This document shows, in pieces, positions 44,204 to 53,242 of a DNA stretch of 64,000 nt (position 1 is the first letter of the stretch; each line of letters opens with the position of its first letter). Position numbers and translations under genes: made by a program. The notes below the pieces were generated by a model. That model was not told the DNA's origin and searched no databases. It saw only the letters and a program-made list of their open reading frames with translations. Source of the stretch: Bifidobacterium sp. ESL0704 (GTDB taxonomy: Bacteria > Actinomycetota > Actinomycetes > Actinomycetales > Bifidobacteriaceae); NCBI RefSeq assembly GCF_029392075.1, contig NZ_CP113929.1:2351816-2415815 (forward strand). The letters run 5' to 3'.

Positions 44204-45310
44204 TCAATCCACGTCACGATGATGCTTGCGCCATTGGCTGCGAGACGGGATGGCTCCCAACGGCGGAAGGCCACGGTTATCGAGGCCTCTGAAGAGGGGA
44301 ACGCGACGAGGCACGACAGACCCATCGTAATGCAGCGGCATCGGAACGAGCACTCGGTAATTACGCCTCAGCACCCACGCCAGACCGAGCAACAGCACCA
44401 CTGCAGCGACAACCGCCCCAATCAGCTCACCATCCTTCTTGCTGCCGATCTGTGGCACTTCCTGCGGAATCCTGGCACGCTCGCCGGTGATCACGAGCCG
44501 CTGGGTGTTGACGCCATAAGGCGTACAGGTCATCAATGTCACCAGATCCTTGCCGGGCACGACTTTATAGAAGCGCGTGTCTTCCGGCTCGATGACATGA
44601 ATCGCCTTGACCTTATAGCCCATCGTTCGGTTCAACGTCTGTATATAGAACGCGTCCCCGATATCCAGCTGGTCGAGACGCGTGAACAGCACGGCGTTGG
44701 CAAAACCCCGGTGACCGGTGAGCACGCTGTTGCTCGATCTGCCGCCTACCGGCAGGCTCGTACCATACAGATGGCCTACGCCCGAGGCAAGCGTATCCGG
44801 TGACGTGCCGTGATAGATCGGCAGACGTATGGAAACCTTGGGGACGCGGATCGTGCCCATCACCCCGTTGCCGCCATCGAGCAATGACTGATATTCCTTG
44901 TCTTGAGCCGATCCGCTGTTGTCGTCGCTGCTGTTCGACTTGGCGAAAGGATCGCGGACCTCCCCGAGCCGGAATTGGCCGGACGCAGCGATTTTCCGGT
45001 TATACGCCTGCACCGCATGATAGCTCCGAGCCACTTGCCCTTGTGGCCATTTTGCCATTGACTGCGTTGCTTTGACCGCCATGTTGGCTTCTCGCTGGGC
45101 ACTGAAGCCCCAGTTGATCGGAGCCCACAGAATCAGCGCCACGGTCAGGAGCACAAAGAAATCATGGACGATTTCAATGAAAATGCGATAGGCATAGTGT
45201 CCAAGCCTCTTCTGCGGCCGTACGACCTGCGCGAAAGGCATCGATCCCAAAAACTGCTCGGTGCCGGAAGACGCCGAACGCAACTTTGCGGAAAACGCCT
45301 TATGCTTCAT
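44204..45310 (-). CDS. Class C (pilus-type) sortase, second locus
   Basis: Pilin polymerase. Motifs: GTSPDTLASGVGHLYGTSLP, LTGHRGFANAVLF (active His) and TLMTCTPYGVNTQRLVITG with catalytic Cys262 and the Arg. An N-terminal membrane helix (FFVLLTVALILWAP) and a C-terminal one (LIGAVVAAVVLLLGLAWVL) flank the core. At 368 aa it has normal class C size, in contrast to the long-tailed enzyme at 318-1718. It sits 323 bases downstream of its presumed pilin, with a hairpin between. Confidence 0.9.
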   Translation of the reverse strand: MKHKAFSAKLRSASSGTEQFLGSMPFAQVVRPQKRLGHYAYRIFIEIVHDFFVLLTVALILWAPINWGFSAQREANMAVKATQSMAKWPQGQVARSYHAVQAYNRKIAASGQFRLGEVRDPFAKSNSSDDNSGSAQDKEYQSLLDGGNGVMGTIRVPKVSIRLPIYHGTSPDTLASGVGHLYGTSLPVGGRSSNSVLTGHRGFANAVLFTRLDQLDIGDAFYIQTLNRTMGYKVKAIHVIEPEDTRFYKVVPGKDLVTLMTCTPYGVNTQRLVITGERARIPQEVPQIGSKKDGELIGAVVAAVVLLLGLAWVLRRNYRVLVPMPLHYDGSVVPRRVPLFRGLDNRGLPPLGAIPSRSQWRKHHRDVD

Positions 45311-45500
45311 CGACCCGACCCATCGCTACTCAATGCCATCGTTGCCAGTCTACACATGATAATTGATTGCACGTTATTCTCACTTGTCATTCGCGCCATG
45401 GGCCTTCGTCGAGCCGATACGTTGGGATTCGCCGCGTTCCGCCTCATACAATGTATGAGTCCGGCTCGATTGGTGTGCATACCGAGAAACCCCAAATACA

Positions 45501-45542
45501 GTAGCGGTCAGATTCGGAATCTCTTCTGAATCTGACCGCTAC
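45501..45542 (-). terminator. Hairpin between pilin and sortase
   Basis: GTAGCGGTCAGATTC and GAATCTGACCGCTAC form a perfect 15-base stem with a 12-base loop. It lies 92 bases after the pilin stop and about 190 before the sortase start, both minus strand. No T-run follows, so it may be a partial terminator or an mRNA-stabilising element that sets pilin above sortase expression. Confidence 0.65.
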
Positions 45543-45633
45543 CCGTTGTCAACAACAGAAACTTCAGTCATCGAACATCGCTGGATATCGCGTTATGCTA
45601 TAAGCCAGCAACGTTCAACTCTTCGATAACAGC

Positions 45634-47370
45634 TCAGCCGCGATTCGCGCTACGACGGCGAAGCACTGCCGTGCCGCCCGCGATGCATCCGGAGATGACG
45701 ATCAAGGCAGCCAGCAGCACGATGCCCACGCCACCGGTCAGCGGCAACTGCGTGATTGAATTCGCATTCTTCACCGTGAGGATGCCATTCCAGCGATCAC
45801 CAGTGTTCTGCGTGATTGAATTCTTAGCCACCAAACCCAGCGTACCCTCGGTGTTGGTGAAGTAAGCGTTATCCGTATGAGCATTGGCTTCAACCTCAGC
45901 TGTACCCTCGACGTTCTTCTTAATGGTCACGTTGAACGAGGTCTTGATGTAACCGCTTGCGGCAGCTGTCTGATCAAACGCATAGGTTCCAGCGGGCAGG
46001 CCATCGACTTTCAGCTCTCCGTCATTCAACGCTTCCGCGGTCCCCTTGGTCGCCAATTCGTCCTTAGTTCCCGTATTGTAGGTGTAGAAGCCGTCACTGC
46101 CGCCAAACTTCAATGCGTCACCGGTCTTCTTGCCGCTTTCGTCGGTCTTGTACACCGAGAACTTGCCTCCGGTCAATCCCGTGCTATCATCGGATGCCTT
46201 GACGTTCTTCAACGTCACGGAGTACATGGCGAGGTCAGTCTCCTCAGCGTTGACCGTGCCCGTAGACGTGCTGCTTGAAGAATCATTCGAATACTCGAGA
46301 GACGCCTTGTTGCTCTGCTTCTGCCAGGTCGCGTCAGTCACCTTGGCAAGCGTCGCCGTATAGGTGATGGTGATGGGAGCTCCGACCGTATAGTCCTTTA
46401 ACGTCTTGTACGGGAAAACAATCGTCATCGGAGTCGTCGTCGTAGAAGCGGTTATGGTCTGTTCAGAGGTCTTATCGGCTCTGCCGACCGCAACGTTGAT
46501 AGAGCTTGCGTCATAGGCCAGACCAGCGCTCGGCGTATCGGTGATCTTGAAATTATAGGAATCGAAGCCGGTGGTATTCGGCACTTCGGTGGTCAGCGTG
46601 AACTCGATCTGATCGCCGATCTTGGCCTTGTCCAGATTTTCCTGACGATCAGAGCCGGTCAGAGATGTACCGTTGAACTTCGACGCAACCTTCGTGAGCG
46701 TCGGCGTCTGGTCCTTCATGTCGACCTTGCCCAAGTCGGTCGAACCCAGCTTAGCGTAAGTATCAATAGTAGTACCGACCAGCATCGGGATTGACGCGGT
46801 TTCATGTGCAGCACTAGAGGTCATCGTGTCTCGAATGACGTAAATGCCGACAGGCAGATCAGAGAATGTGGCGGCCTTGGCAGTTACCGCCGGACTCACA
46901 GCGTCGGAGAAATCAAGCGCAGCAGTCGAGCTGTCGCCCTTCACCAACGCAGTGACGAACGTACGAATCGTACCAGCATGAGGGGCAGGCGATTCACTGG
47001 CAAAAAGGTTTTTCGCAACCCAGCTCATCGGATTGTCGGCCGCACCGTCCGTAGTCGGTGCGACACCGTCATTCGCAACCTTCGCCGCGGCTTTGATCTG
47101 GTCCTTCAAAGCGGAAGGGGTGCCGACGGAGACTCCGCTTAACGTATTCGTGGCATTGCTCGACGCGTGCGTATAAGTACCAATCCGCACGGCCTCGAGC
47201 GTATGCCCGGCCGGCACATTGTTCACAATAATCTTGCCGTTATCCGCGTTGACAGGGACATCCGTTTCCGCTGCATTCGCGCTGCCGATTCCTACAACAC
47301 CCGCAGCAAGTAACGTCGCAGCCGAAAGAAGTATGGCCGCTGCGTTGCGTACCCTATTTCTCATCATCAT
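45634..47370 (-). CDS. LPXTG backbone pilin, second locus
   Basis: 578-aa pilus shaft subunit. The signal peptide (RNRVRNAAAILLSAATLLAAGVVG, read in part) ends near NAAET. A fimbrial D2-type isopeptide domain spans about 215-375 (GDQIEFTLTTEVPN, FKITDTPSAGLAYD). A Cna-B-like domain (about 385-510; LTGGKFSVYKTDES, PAGTYAFDQ) follows. The C-terminus is QLPLTGG, a membrane helix and RRRSANRG. AAAAGGA precedes the first of three ATGs. It is paired only with the sortase downstream; no minor pilin is present. Confidence 0.9.
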   Translation of the reverse strand: MMMRNRVRNAAAILLSAATLLAAGVVGIGSANAAETDVPVNADNGKIIVNNVPAGHTLEAVRIGTYTHASSNATNTLSGVSVGTPSALKDQIKAAAKVANDGVAPTTDGAADNPMSWVAKNLFASESPAPHAGTIRTFVTALVKGDSSTAALDFSDAVSPAVTAKAATFSDLPVGIYVIRDTMTSSAAHETASIPMLVGTTIDTYAKLGSTDLGKVDMKDQTPTLTKVASKFNGTSLTGSDRQENLDKAKIGDQIEFTLTTEVPNTTGFDSYNFKITDTPSAGLAYDASSINVAVGRADKTSEQTITASTTTTPMTIVFPYKTLKDYTVGAPITITYTATLAKVTDATWQKQSNKASLEYSNDSSSSTSTGTVNAEETDLAMYSVTLKNVKASDDSTGLTGGKFSVYKTDESGKKTGDALKFGGSDGFYTYNTGTKDELATKGTAEALNDGELKVDGLPAGTYAFDQTAAASGYIKTSFNVTIKKNVEGTAEVEANAHTDNAYFTNTEGTLGLVAKNSITQNTGDRWNGILTVKNANSITQLPLTGGVGIVLLAALIVISGCIAGGTAVLRRRSANRG

Positions 47371-47406
47371 TGAATCCTTTTCTGATTATTAATAACCAAA
47401 CTTAAT

Positions 47407-47432
47407 ATACGAGTATAACAAAAGGCTCGTAT
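47407..47432. promoter_or_regulatory. Inverted repeat upstream of the second pilin
   Basis: ATACGAG and CTCGTAT form 7-base arms separated by 12 bases, 37-62 bases before the pilin ATG, enclosing TATACT-like promoter bases on the minus strand. A possible operator; too short for certainty. Confidence 0.35.
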
Positions 47433-47600
47433 CATGAGCTTCTCGGCAACTTTTGCCATTCCAATTCATGCACATCTCAAGTTTTTGTCGAACGCCATGA
47501 CGCTTTCCACAGGACAGCACAGTGTCACCGTGTTCCAAATCGTTGCGTTTCGGATAGACGCGCTCAGCGCTCACCGGCATCAAAGTTACATGCGTGTAGT

Positions 47601-47838
47601 TTTCCACAAATGTGGAAAAACATGTGGACAACTTGGGCATAACCAGTGAATTACTGGAGGAAAAGTCACCGACTTATTCACATGCCTATTCCAAAATCCC
47701 GAAATTCCAACGTTTTTTAATTGTGTATATTGTGGATAACCGATCATGCACAACGGCACTCTTGTTATGCAACCCTATGTGTACAACTCTCAATTTATCC
47801 ACACTTATCCACAATCTTTTGCACCTTGCTGTGGATAA
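47601..47838. other. Cluster of DnaA boxes upstream of crgA and the second pilin
   Basis: Perfect or TTATTCACA-type boxes: 47674-47682, 47731-47739 (reverse), 47795-47803, 47805-47813, 47830-47838 (reverse). Near matches are at 47601, 47611 and 47623. The region is AT-rich and lies between two genes whose 3' (crgA) and 5' (pilin) ends flank it, about 14 kb from dnaA. No gene is seen in the 617-base gap. It could be an origin element or a DnaA-titrating site. Confidence 0.7.
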
Positions 47839-47987
47839 GTCGGCCCAACCATAGGGCCATGGACCTGCGGAACCGCCTCGCCGTCATACCGGATCGATGC
47901 CAACTGTGCACATAACAAAAGCCCGATGACGCAACCAACGTCATCGGGCTGTATACCGCGAGCGCCTAGCCCGCGTCATTCAACGGC

Positions 47988-48530
47988 TTAACGCCACCAC
48001 ATCGTCATGATGAAACCAACCATCACAATGACGAAGGCAATCAGCAGATTCCATGCGCCGATACCAGGAATCGGGTATTTGCTGGTGAGGTAATACACCA
48101 CAGCCCACGCGAGTCCGAGAATCATCAGGAAGCAGAACAGCGGCACGAACCAGCCCGGGTTCGCTTTGGTTCCCTTGATGGTCTCCTCGACGCGCTTGCT
48201 GTTTTCTGCCTGCCGCTGGGCAACGCGGCGCATCTGCGGGGTCATCGTCTTCTTGTCGGCACTCGTGGCGCTCAGCAGCTCCTCGATCTTGTCCATCGGG
48301 AGGTCGAGGTCGTCGTCATCGGAATCGCCCGATTCGTCGGCTCCATCCTCTCCAGAGGCAGTGTCGGCACCTTCTTGGTCCTTTGCAGCGTCGTCTCTTT
48401 CGGCAGCAGCATCCGTATCTTTCGCAGTGTCGTCATCAGCCTGCGTTCCAGGCTCGTCCCATGCCTTTTGCGCCTCATTATCCTGCGTAGCGGCGGCATC
48501 GGCGCCCTTGTCCAGCTCTTCGTCAGCCAT
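47988..48530 (-). CDS. crgA: CrgA-like cell-division protein with acidic N-terminal extension
   Basis: The C-terminal about 65 residues are CrgA: NPGWFVPLFCFLMILGLAW, YYLTSKYPIPGIGAWN and a second helix ending TMWWR. CrgA coordinates septal and lateral wall synthesis with FtsZ and PbpA in relatives. The about 100-residue N-terminal part is very rich in Asp, Glu and Ala, unlike the usual about 90-aa CrgA. The ATG at 48530 has GGAGA upstream at good spacing; another in-frame ATG is at 48545. Divergent from the DUF881 gene. Confidence 0.88.
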   Translation of the reverse strand: MADEELDKGADAAATQDNEAQKAWDEPGTQADDDTAKDTDAAAERDDAAKDQEGADTASGEDGADESGDSDDDDLDLPMDKIEELLSATSADKKTMTPQMRRVAQRQAENSKRVEETIKGTKANPGWFVPLFCFLMILGLAWAVVYYLTSKYPIPGIGAWNLLIAFVIVMVGFIMTMWWR

Positions 48531-48625
48531 AAGCGTAGTCTCCATTCAATAGCCTAAACGACATATTAGTGTACACTCGAAACAAGAGAACGAGTGTGGG
48601 GCAAAGCGTTGCGCACACAGCACTC

Positions 48626-48655
48626 TTGACACATAATGATACTAATTGCGATAAA
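48626..48655 (+). promoter_or_regulatory. Candidate sigma-70-type promoter of the DUF881 gene
   Basis: TTGACA at 48626-48631 is followed after 17-18 bases by CGATAA/GATAAA, ending about 27 bases before the ATG at 48682. The -35 is perfect and the -10 weak. Confidence 0.45.
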
Positions 48656-48681
48656 GGATAATTAAGGATTACAAGATCACG

Positions 48682-49491
48682 ATGAGGGAAACCGAAGGCA
48701 AGCACAAAGCGAAACGTTCGCGGCTTGGCGGGGTGGCCGTATTCCTTGTGGTCGCGCTTTCCGGATTCCTGTTGATGACCAACCTCCGTGTCAACAAAAC
48801 CAGCGTGGTCAGCTCCGATACCGCACAATTGGTGGAGCAGCGCGTCTCCCAGGTCAACAAATTACAAAGCCAAGTGAAATCGCTGGGTTCGCAAATCAAC
48901 ACTCTCAACAAATACGCGGGCAAAGACAGCGCGAAAAGCAACAATTCCAGCGAAGACCCCGGGGCAGGGACCATGCTTTCGGCGGTCACCGGGCCGGGCA
49001 TATCCGTCACACTCAACGATTCTCCGCTTTGGCAGCATATGGTTTCGGACTCAGGCACCGGAACGGCCACGAACATCAACGATTATGTCATCCACCAGCA
49101 GGACATCGAATCCGTGGTCAATGCCCTCTGGCGGGGCGGCGCCGAAGCGATGATGATCCAAGATCAGCGCGTCCTTTACAATTCAGCGATTATCTGCAAA
49201 GGCAATATCTTGATGCTTCAGGGCAAGCAGTATTCGCCTCCTTATACCATTTCCGCCATCGGCCCCAGCGACACCATGCGCGACGCGCTGGACGATTCGA
49301 AGGCAATCCAGACCTATCAGGAATATGTCAGCGCGTTCGGGCTGGGTTGGAAAGTCGAAGACAAAGACAACCTGCATTTCCCAGAGGCACCGGTGCTGCA
49401 GACACTCAAATATGCCACCGTGATGAAAACCGATAATAAGGACGGTGACGCCAAAACAACCGGGGCAGCGACAAATAAAGGCAACGAATAA
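48682..49491 (+). CDS. DUF881 family membrane-anchored protein
   Basis: 269 aa. A single N-terminal helix (GGVAVFLVVALSGFLLMTNL) is followed by a coiled coil (QLVEQRVSQVNKLQSQVKSL) and the DUF881 domain, with GPGISVTLNDSP, NDYVIHQQDIESVVNALW and GGAEAMMIQDQRV. The family is common beside crgA and sortase E in actinobacteria; its biochemical role is not established. It is followed 112 bases later by the sortase gene on the same strand. Confidence 0.88.
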   Translation: MRETEGKHKAKRSRLGGVAVFLVVALSGFLLMTNLRVNKTSVVSSDTAQLVEQRVSQVNKLQSQVKSLGSQINTLNKYAGKDSAKSNNSSEDPGAGTMLSAVTGPGISVTLNDSPLWQHMVSDSGTGTATNINDYVIHQQDIESVVNALWRGGAEAMMIQDQRVLYNSAIICKGNILMLQGKQYSPPYTISAIGPSDTMRDALDDSKAIQTYQEYVSAFGLGWKVEDKDNLHFPEAPVLQTLKYATVMKTDNKDGDAKTTGAATNKGNE

Positions 49492-49602
49492 GGACTGATA
49501 GCAGAAAAGGGCTATACAAACAGATACAATTGACGCGTACTGGCTGATAGAGCGATAGGCGATTTTACGCCCTCAACTATTGCACGGCAATAACAGATCG
49601 AT

Positions 49603-51183
49603 ATGGAACGAGAGATGGATTTCATGGCTGATAACGACAAGTACGACTACGGCCGGCGTAAAGACGCCATCGAACCGACCGACTTGGATGAAGCCTTCGA
49701 AGATTTCGGCGTTCCCGACCCGCCTTCGGTTTCGGCTTCGAACGACGGGCAGGCACCGTTGATGCAGTCTGCGATGGATCAGGCCGCCAATGGCCAGGCT
49801 TTCGACAACCAGGCCTATCCTGGCCAATCAGGAATCAACGGGTCCGGCATGGACCGATTCGGCGCCGACTCAGCTGTTGCGAACGAGCAGACGCAGGTGT
49901 TCCAGCCCCTTCAGCTGCAGCAGACAGGACAGAGCGGCATGCAAAACGGATTCGCCGGGCAAAACGCTGCCGGCGTGCAAAGCGGGTTTGCAGCGCAGAA
50001 CGGCAATTCCGGCAACACAGGGTTCGTCCAGCAAACCAGCAATGCGGCCAACGGCCACAGAGGTAGCGCCGGCAAGTACGACAACAGCCAGCCACGCTCG
50101 AAATCAAGGCGTTTGTGGACGGCACTCGGGATTTTCGCCGAACTGCTGTTCACCGTTGCCGCGATTTGCGCGCTGTACGTCGTCTGGCAGATGTGGTGGA
50201 CCGGCGTGCAGTCCGAACACACACAATATAACCAGCGTCAATCCGTTTCATGGAGCGATCCGAGCAAGGCCTTAAGCTCTTCCAAGGGCGTCAAGATCGC
50301 AAAGGCTCAGGACGGCACTCCCCCGATCCAGCCTCAAAGCGCCAATCATGGCGATTTGGTGGCACAGATCTACATCCCACGTTTCGGCGACCAGTGGCAA
50401 CGCAACATCGTGCAGGGCACTGATATGACCGCACTCAATCAGCACGGCATGGGACATTACACGGATTCCCAAATGCCCGGCCAAATCGGCAATTTCGCTG
50501 CCGCGGGGCATCGCAATGGATATGGCCAGCCTTTAGGAGACGTGGACAAGATGCAGGTCGGCGATCCAATCGTGCTGCGGACCAAGGATTACTGGTACGT
50601 TTATACCTACACGAGTTTCAAAATCGTGACGCCGGACCATGTTGAAGTGGTTGCTCCGAACCCGGAAAATCCGACGGAGGCGCCGACGGAACGCATGATC
50701 ACGCTCACGACCTGTGAACCGAAATACTCCACGCCGACGCATCGTTGGATCACTTACGGAAAGCTCAAATATTGGGCGAAGGTCTCCGACGGCGTCCCGC
50801 AGGAACTCACCCATCTGGGGCAGAACGGCAAAGTCCAGTTCATCAATAATCAGAAGGAATCGCCTTTCGCCAAGCTTCCTTCGCTGATTCCTGTCATCCT
50901 CGCACTGCTCGTTATGTATCTGGTGCTGTTCATCGCCGCCGCCATCGCTTGGCGTTGGCCGCTTCGTCGCGCCATCAAGGCAGGCGATGTAAGGAAGCCG
51001 GACCCGAGCATTTACGGCGGATTGACCAGGCTGCAGCCGGGAATCAAGGGGATACGTATACTCCTGGTACTGCTGCTGCTTCTGGCCGCGGCGTTCGCCA
51101 TCTTGCAGTGGGCCTGCCCGTGGGCGGCCAGCAACATCCCGATCCTGCATCAGATGTCGAACTATGTCGCTGTGACCAGTTGA
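49603..51183 (+). CDS. srtE: Class E sortase
   Basis: Housekeeping-type cell-wall sortase. A Gln/Asn/Gly-rich cytoplasmic tail (about 1-165) precedes a membrane helix (about 172-197). The catalytic domain has His303 in AAGHRNGYGQP, Cys371 in TLTTCEPKYS and the following Arg in THRWITYG; CxPxYS is the class E pattern. Two more helices end the protein (IPVILALLVMYLVLFIAAA; LLVLLLLLAAAFAIL). Class E enzymes prefer LAXTG, matching the LAKTG of the 2,068-aa protein at 7,044. The start could be the ATG at 49624, which has GAGAG nine bases before it. Confidence 0.9.
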   Translation: MEREMDFMADNDKYDYGRRKDAIEPTDLDEAFEDFGVPDPPSVSASNDGQAPLMQSAMDQAANGQAFDNQAYPGQSGINGSGMDRFGADSAVANEQTQVFQPLQLQQTGQSGMQNGFAGQNAAGVQSGFAAQNGNSGNTGFVQQTSNAANGHRGSAGKYDNSQPRSKSRRLWTALGIFAELLFTVAAICALYVVWQMWWTGVQSEHTQYNQRQSVSWSDPSKALSSSKGVKIAKAQDGTPPIQPQSANHGDLVAQIYIPRFGDQWQRNIVQGTDMTALNQHGMGHYTDSQMPGQIGNFAAAGHRNGYGQPLGDVDKMQVGDPIVLRTKDYWYVYTYTSFKIVTPDHVEVVAPNPENPTEAPTERMITLTTCEPKYSTPTHRWITYGKLKYWAKVSDGVPQELTHLGQNGKVQFINNQKESPFAKLPSLIPVILALLVMYLVLFIAAAIAWRWPLRRAIKAGDVRKPDPSIYGGLTRLQPGIKGIRILLVLLLLLAAAFAILQWACPWAASNIPILHQMSNYVAVTS

Positions 51184-51795
51184 CGGATTGCGTCGGTGAC
51201 AGCCAGATAAGAGAAGTAATACAAAATAGCTTGATTGGTACAACTCTGTTGCAGCTGCACTGCGTTGGACACCACTGTACGAATTGGAGATACATTTCGC
51301 CGTGGCTCCTGCTACGTGGCGTCGTCGCCCAGTCATATCTGCCGCGGCGACGCTACGACTCGCTGCCTCTCCCCATTTCGGCGCGTTCTTCCCGTGCCTC
51401 GTCCTACCGTGTCTTGTCCTCCGCCTGTTTGTCTTGTCCCGCATGTCCCGTCCATCTCTCCCCTCCCGTCCACTTGCCCCGTCTCTCGTACTGCACCTGA
51501 CGACTACTGGGCATCTTTTACATGTAGACCAAGCGGCAAGCACATAAAAGCGACCAACGATGCCCATATGATGACGAAAGCGATACGACGCATATGCATA
51601 CTACAAAGGGCGAAGCCTGATTCAATCCCTTGCCGGCCCTCGCGCTACAAGCCACTTACGATGCAGCTTCAACGTCTTCCCTCGCTTTTGCATTTCATGA
51701 CCTATTGATTGCGGCCCTTAGCGCGATTTTCTGCCCTAAAATCAATAGAGACGGCTCAAATTCCCATTAACTCGCTGCAATGTTAAAGTGATTTC
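51184..51795. other. Intergenic region between srtE and trxB
   Basis: A 612-base gap. Bases about 51360-51500 are strongly C/T-biased on the plus strand with recurring TGTCC and CCCGT words. Near trxB an inverted repeat CTATTGATT (51702-51710) / AATCAATAG (51740-51748) encloses 29 bases and could be an operator. No credible gene was found. Confidence 0.45.
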
Positions 51796-52791
51796 ATGAC
51801 TCAAGAGAATACACAGCAGCATAACGCTGAGAATAACGCCCAGAACAATCTGCGCGATGTCATTATCGTCGGCTCAGGCCCTGCAGGATACACAGCGGCC
51901 ATTTATCTCGGTCGTGCGGGTTACAAACCGCTGGTCATCGCGGGCGCACTCACTCCCGGCGGGCAACTCGTCAACACCACCGAAGTCGAAAACTATCCTG
52001 GCTTCCCCGACGGCGTAATGGGTCCGGATCTTATGGACAGCATGCAGAAGCAGGCCGAAAAGTTCGGAGCTGAAATAGTCTTCGACGACGTGGTGTCGGT
52101 CGACTTCGGCGACGGCTCGGATCAAGGCGCAATGAAAAGCGTGACGTGCGATCAGGGCGACGTTTACCAGGCTCCAGCCATCGTGGTGACAACCGGCTCC
52201 AACGTGCGCAAGCTGGGCGTTCCGGGCGAGCAGGAATACTCCGGAAAGGGCGTCTCCTACTGCGCCACCTGCGACGGCTTCTTCTTCCGTGGCAAGCCGA
52301 TTGTGGTGGTCGGCGGCGGCGACAGCGCCTTCACCGACGCGGAGTTTTTGACCCGCTTCGGTTCGTCTGTGACGCTGATTCATCGTCGTGACGAATTCCG
52401 GGCCGCAAAAATCATGGTCAATCGTGCCAAGGCAAACGACAAGATGTCGTTCATGGTCAATTCGGTCATCGACGAGATCAACGGCGAAAACGGAAGCGCC
52501 AAGTCCGTCACCGTGCGCAATGTCAAAACCGGCGAAACCACAGAGGTTCCAGCCGAAGGCGTTTTCGTAGCCATCGGCAACACCCCGGCCACCGAATTCA
52601 TGCAGGGTGCCCTGAAACTTGACGACAAGGGCTATATCGAGGTCGACGGGGCTTCTACTCGCACTTCCCTGCCCGGTGTCTTCGCCGCCGGAGACGTGGT
52701 CGATAGCGTCTATCGTCAGGCCGTTTCAGCAGCAGGCATGGGCTGCCGTGCCGCCTTGGATGCCCAGGACTATCTGGATAGTCTCAAGTAA
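51796..52791 (+). CDS. trxB: Thioredoxin reductase
   Basis: NADPH-dependent flavoenzyme that reduces thioredoxin. FAD motif GSGPAGYTAAIYLGRAG; redox centre CATC in YCATCDGFFFRG; NADPH motif GGGDSAFTDAEFL followed by HRRDEFRA; C-terminal FAD site GVFAAGDVVDSVYRQAV. 331 aa, with a short hydrophilic N-terminal lead (about 20 residues). No thioredoxin gene is adjacent, unlike some actinobacteria where trxB-trxA are paired near the origin. It ends at a clear terminator. Confidence 0.96.
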   Translation: MTQENTQQHNAENNAQNNLRDVIIVGSGPAGYTAAIYLGRAGYKPLVIAGALTPGGQLVNTTEVENYPGFPDGVMGPDLMDSMQKQAEKFGAEIVFDDVVSVDFGDGSDQGAMKSVTCDQGDVYQAPAIVVTTGSNVRKLGVPGEQEYSGKGVSYCATCDGFFFRGKPIVVVGGGDSAFTDAEFLTRFGSSVTLIHRRDEFRAAKIMVNRAKANDKMSFMVNSVIDEINGENGSAKSVTVRNVKTGETTEVPAEGVFVAIGNTPATEFMQGALKLDDKGYIEVDGASTRTSLPGVFAAGDVVDSVYRQAVSAAGMGCRAALDAQDYLDSLK

Positions 52792-52803
52792 TTGCACGGT
52801 TGC

Positions 52804-52839
52804 ATGGCGCCATATGTAATACATATGGCGCCATTTTTG
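52804..52839 (+). terminator. Rho-independent terminator of trxB
   Basis: ATGGCGCCATATGTA and TACATATGGCGCCAT form a perfect stem, followed by TTTTTG, 13 bases after the trxB stop. Confidence 0.92.
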
Positions 52840-52904
52840 TGTTAACGAACATTTCGTCGTGTTTTAGAATTGTAATTTGCCTCTTACTGTATGGTTGCCA
52901 CTCA

Positions 52905-53002
52905 CTGCCTCGATGGATGCCACTTCCAGTATGGCGGTTTCCGGGCGTTCAGAGGGTCTATCCTCGGCTTTGCACCTGTTTCGCCATACTCATCGAAGGC
53001 AG
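52905..53002. ncRNA. Candidate structured RNA between trxB and parB
   Basis: CTGCCTCGATG (52905-52915) pairs with CATCGAAGGCAG (52991-53002) with one bulge. AGTATGGCG (52928-52936) pairs with CGCCATACT (52982-52990), the right arms being contiguous. The 45-base apex contains a smaller AGAGG/CCTC hairpin. This gives about 20 paired bases in a two-part stem. No known RNA family (SRP, tmRNA, RNase P, 6S) was recognised. A plus-strand terminator-like hairpin lies about 200 bases downstream. Confidence 0.35.
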
Positions 53003-53198
53003 ACTCGCCACTGATCCTGCACCGCTAAAAGATTAAGACACACAACGCCTATTCCCACAACATCAAGCCCCGATTGTAAACACCGCATTCTGGCCTATAA
53101 CCCGCCATTTTGTGTAGCTACTAACTACGCTTTCCGATAAGAGATACAACATATTGTCAGTACACTCGGTTTAGCATTATTGCCTTGCATAAACCCAT

Positions 53199-53242
53199 AG
53201 CCGTATCGAATCATCGTTGATTGAATCGGTACGGCTTTTCTT
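53199..53242 (+). terminator. Orphan terminator-like hairpin
   Basis: AGCCGTATCGA and TCGGTACGGCT pair with one T-G wobble; ATCA/TGAT extends the stem, and TTTTC follows on the plus strand. The nearest plus-strand gene, trxB, already has its own terminator 360 bases earlier, so this would end a separate transcript in 52,840-53,199. Confidence 0.5.

Noticed and set aside
43914-44222. Possible small gene after pknB
   Set aside because: No start signal, Arg/His-rich composition and overlap with the sortase on the other strand.
50533-51567. 344-codon minus frame opposite srtE and the following gap
   Set aside because: Its RDGRDMRD-type composition comes from the pyrimidine-rich tract; srtE motifs on the plus strand are decisive.
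52804-52839. Operator between trxB and parB
   Set aside because: The palindrome is followed by a T-run directly after trxB, so terminator is the simpler reading.
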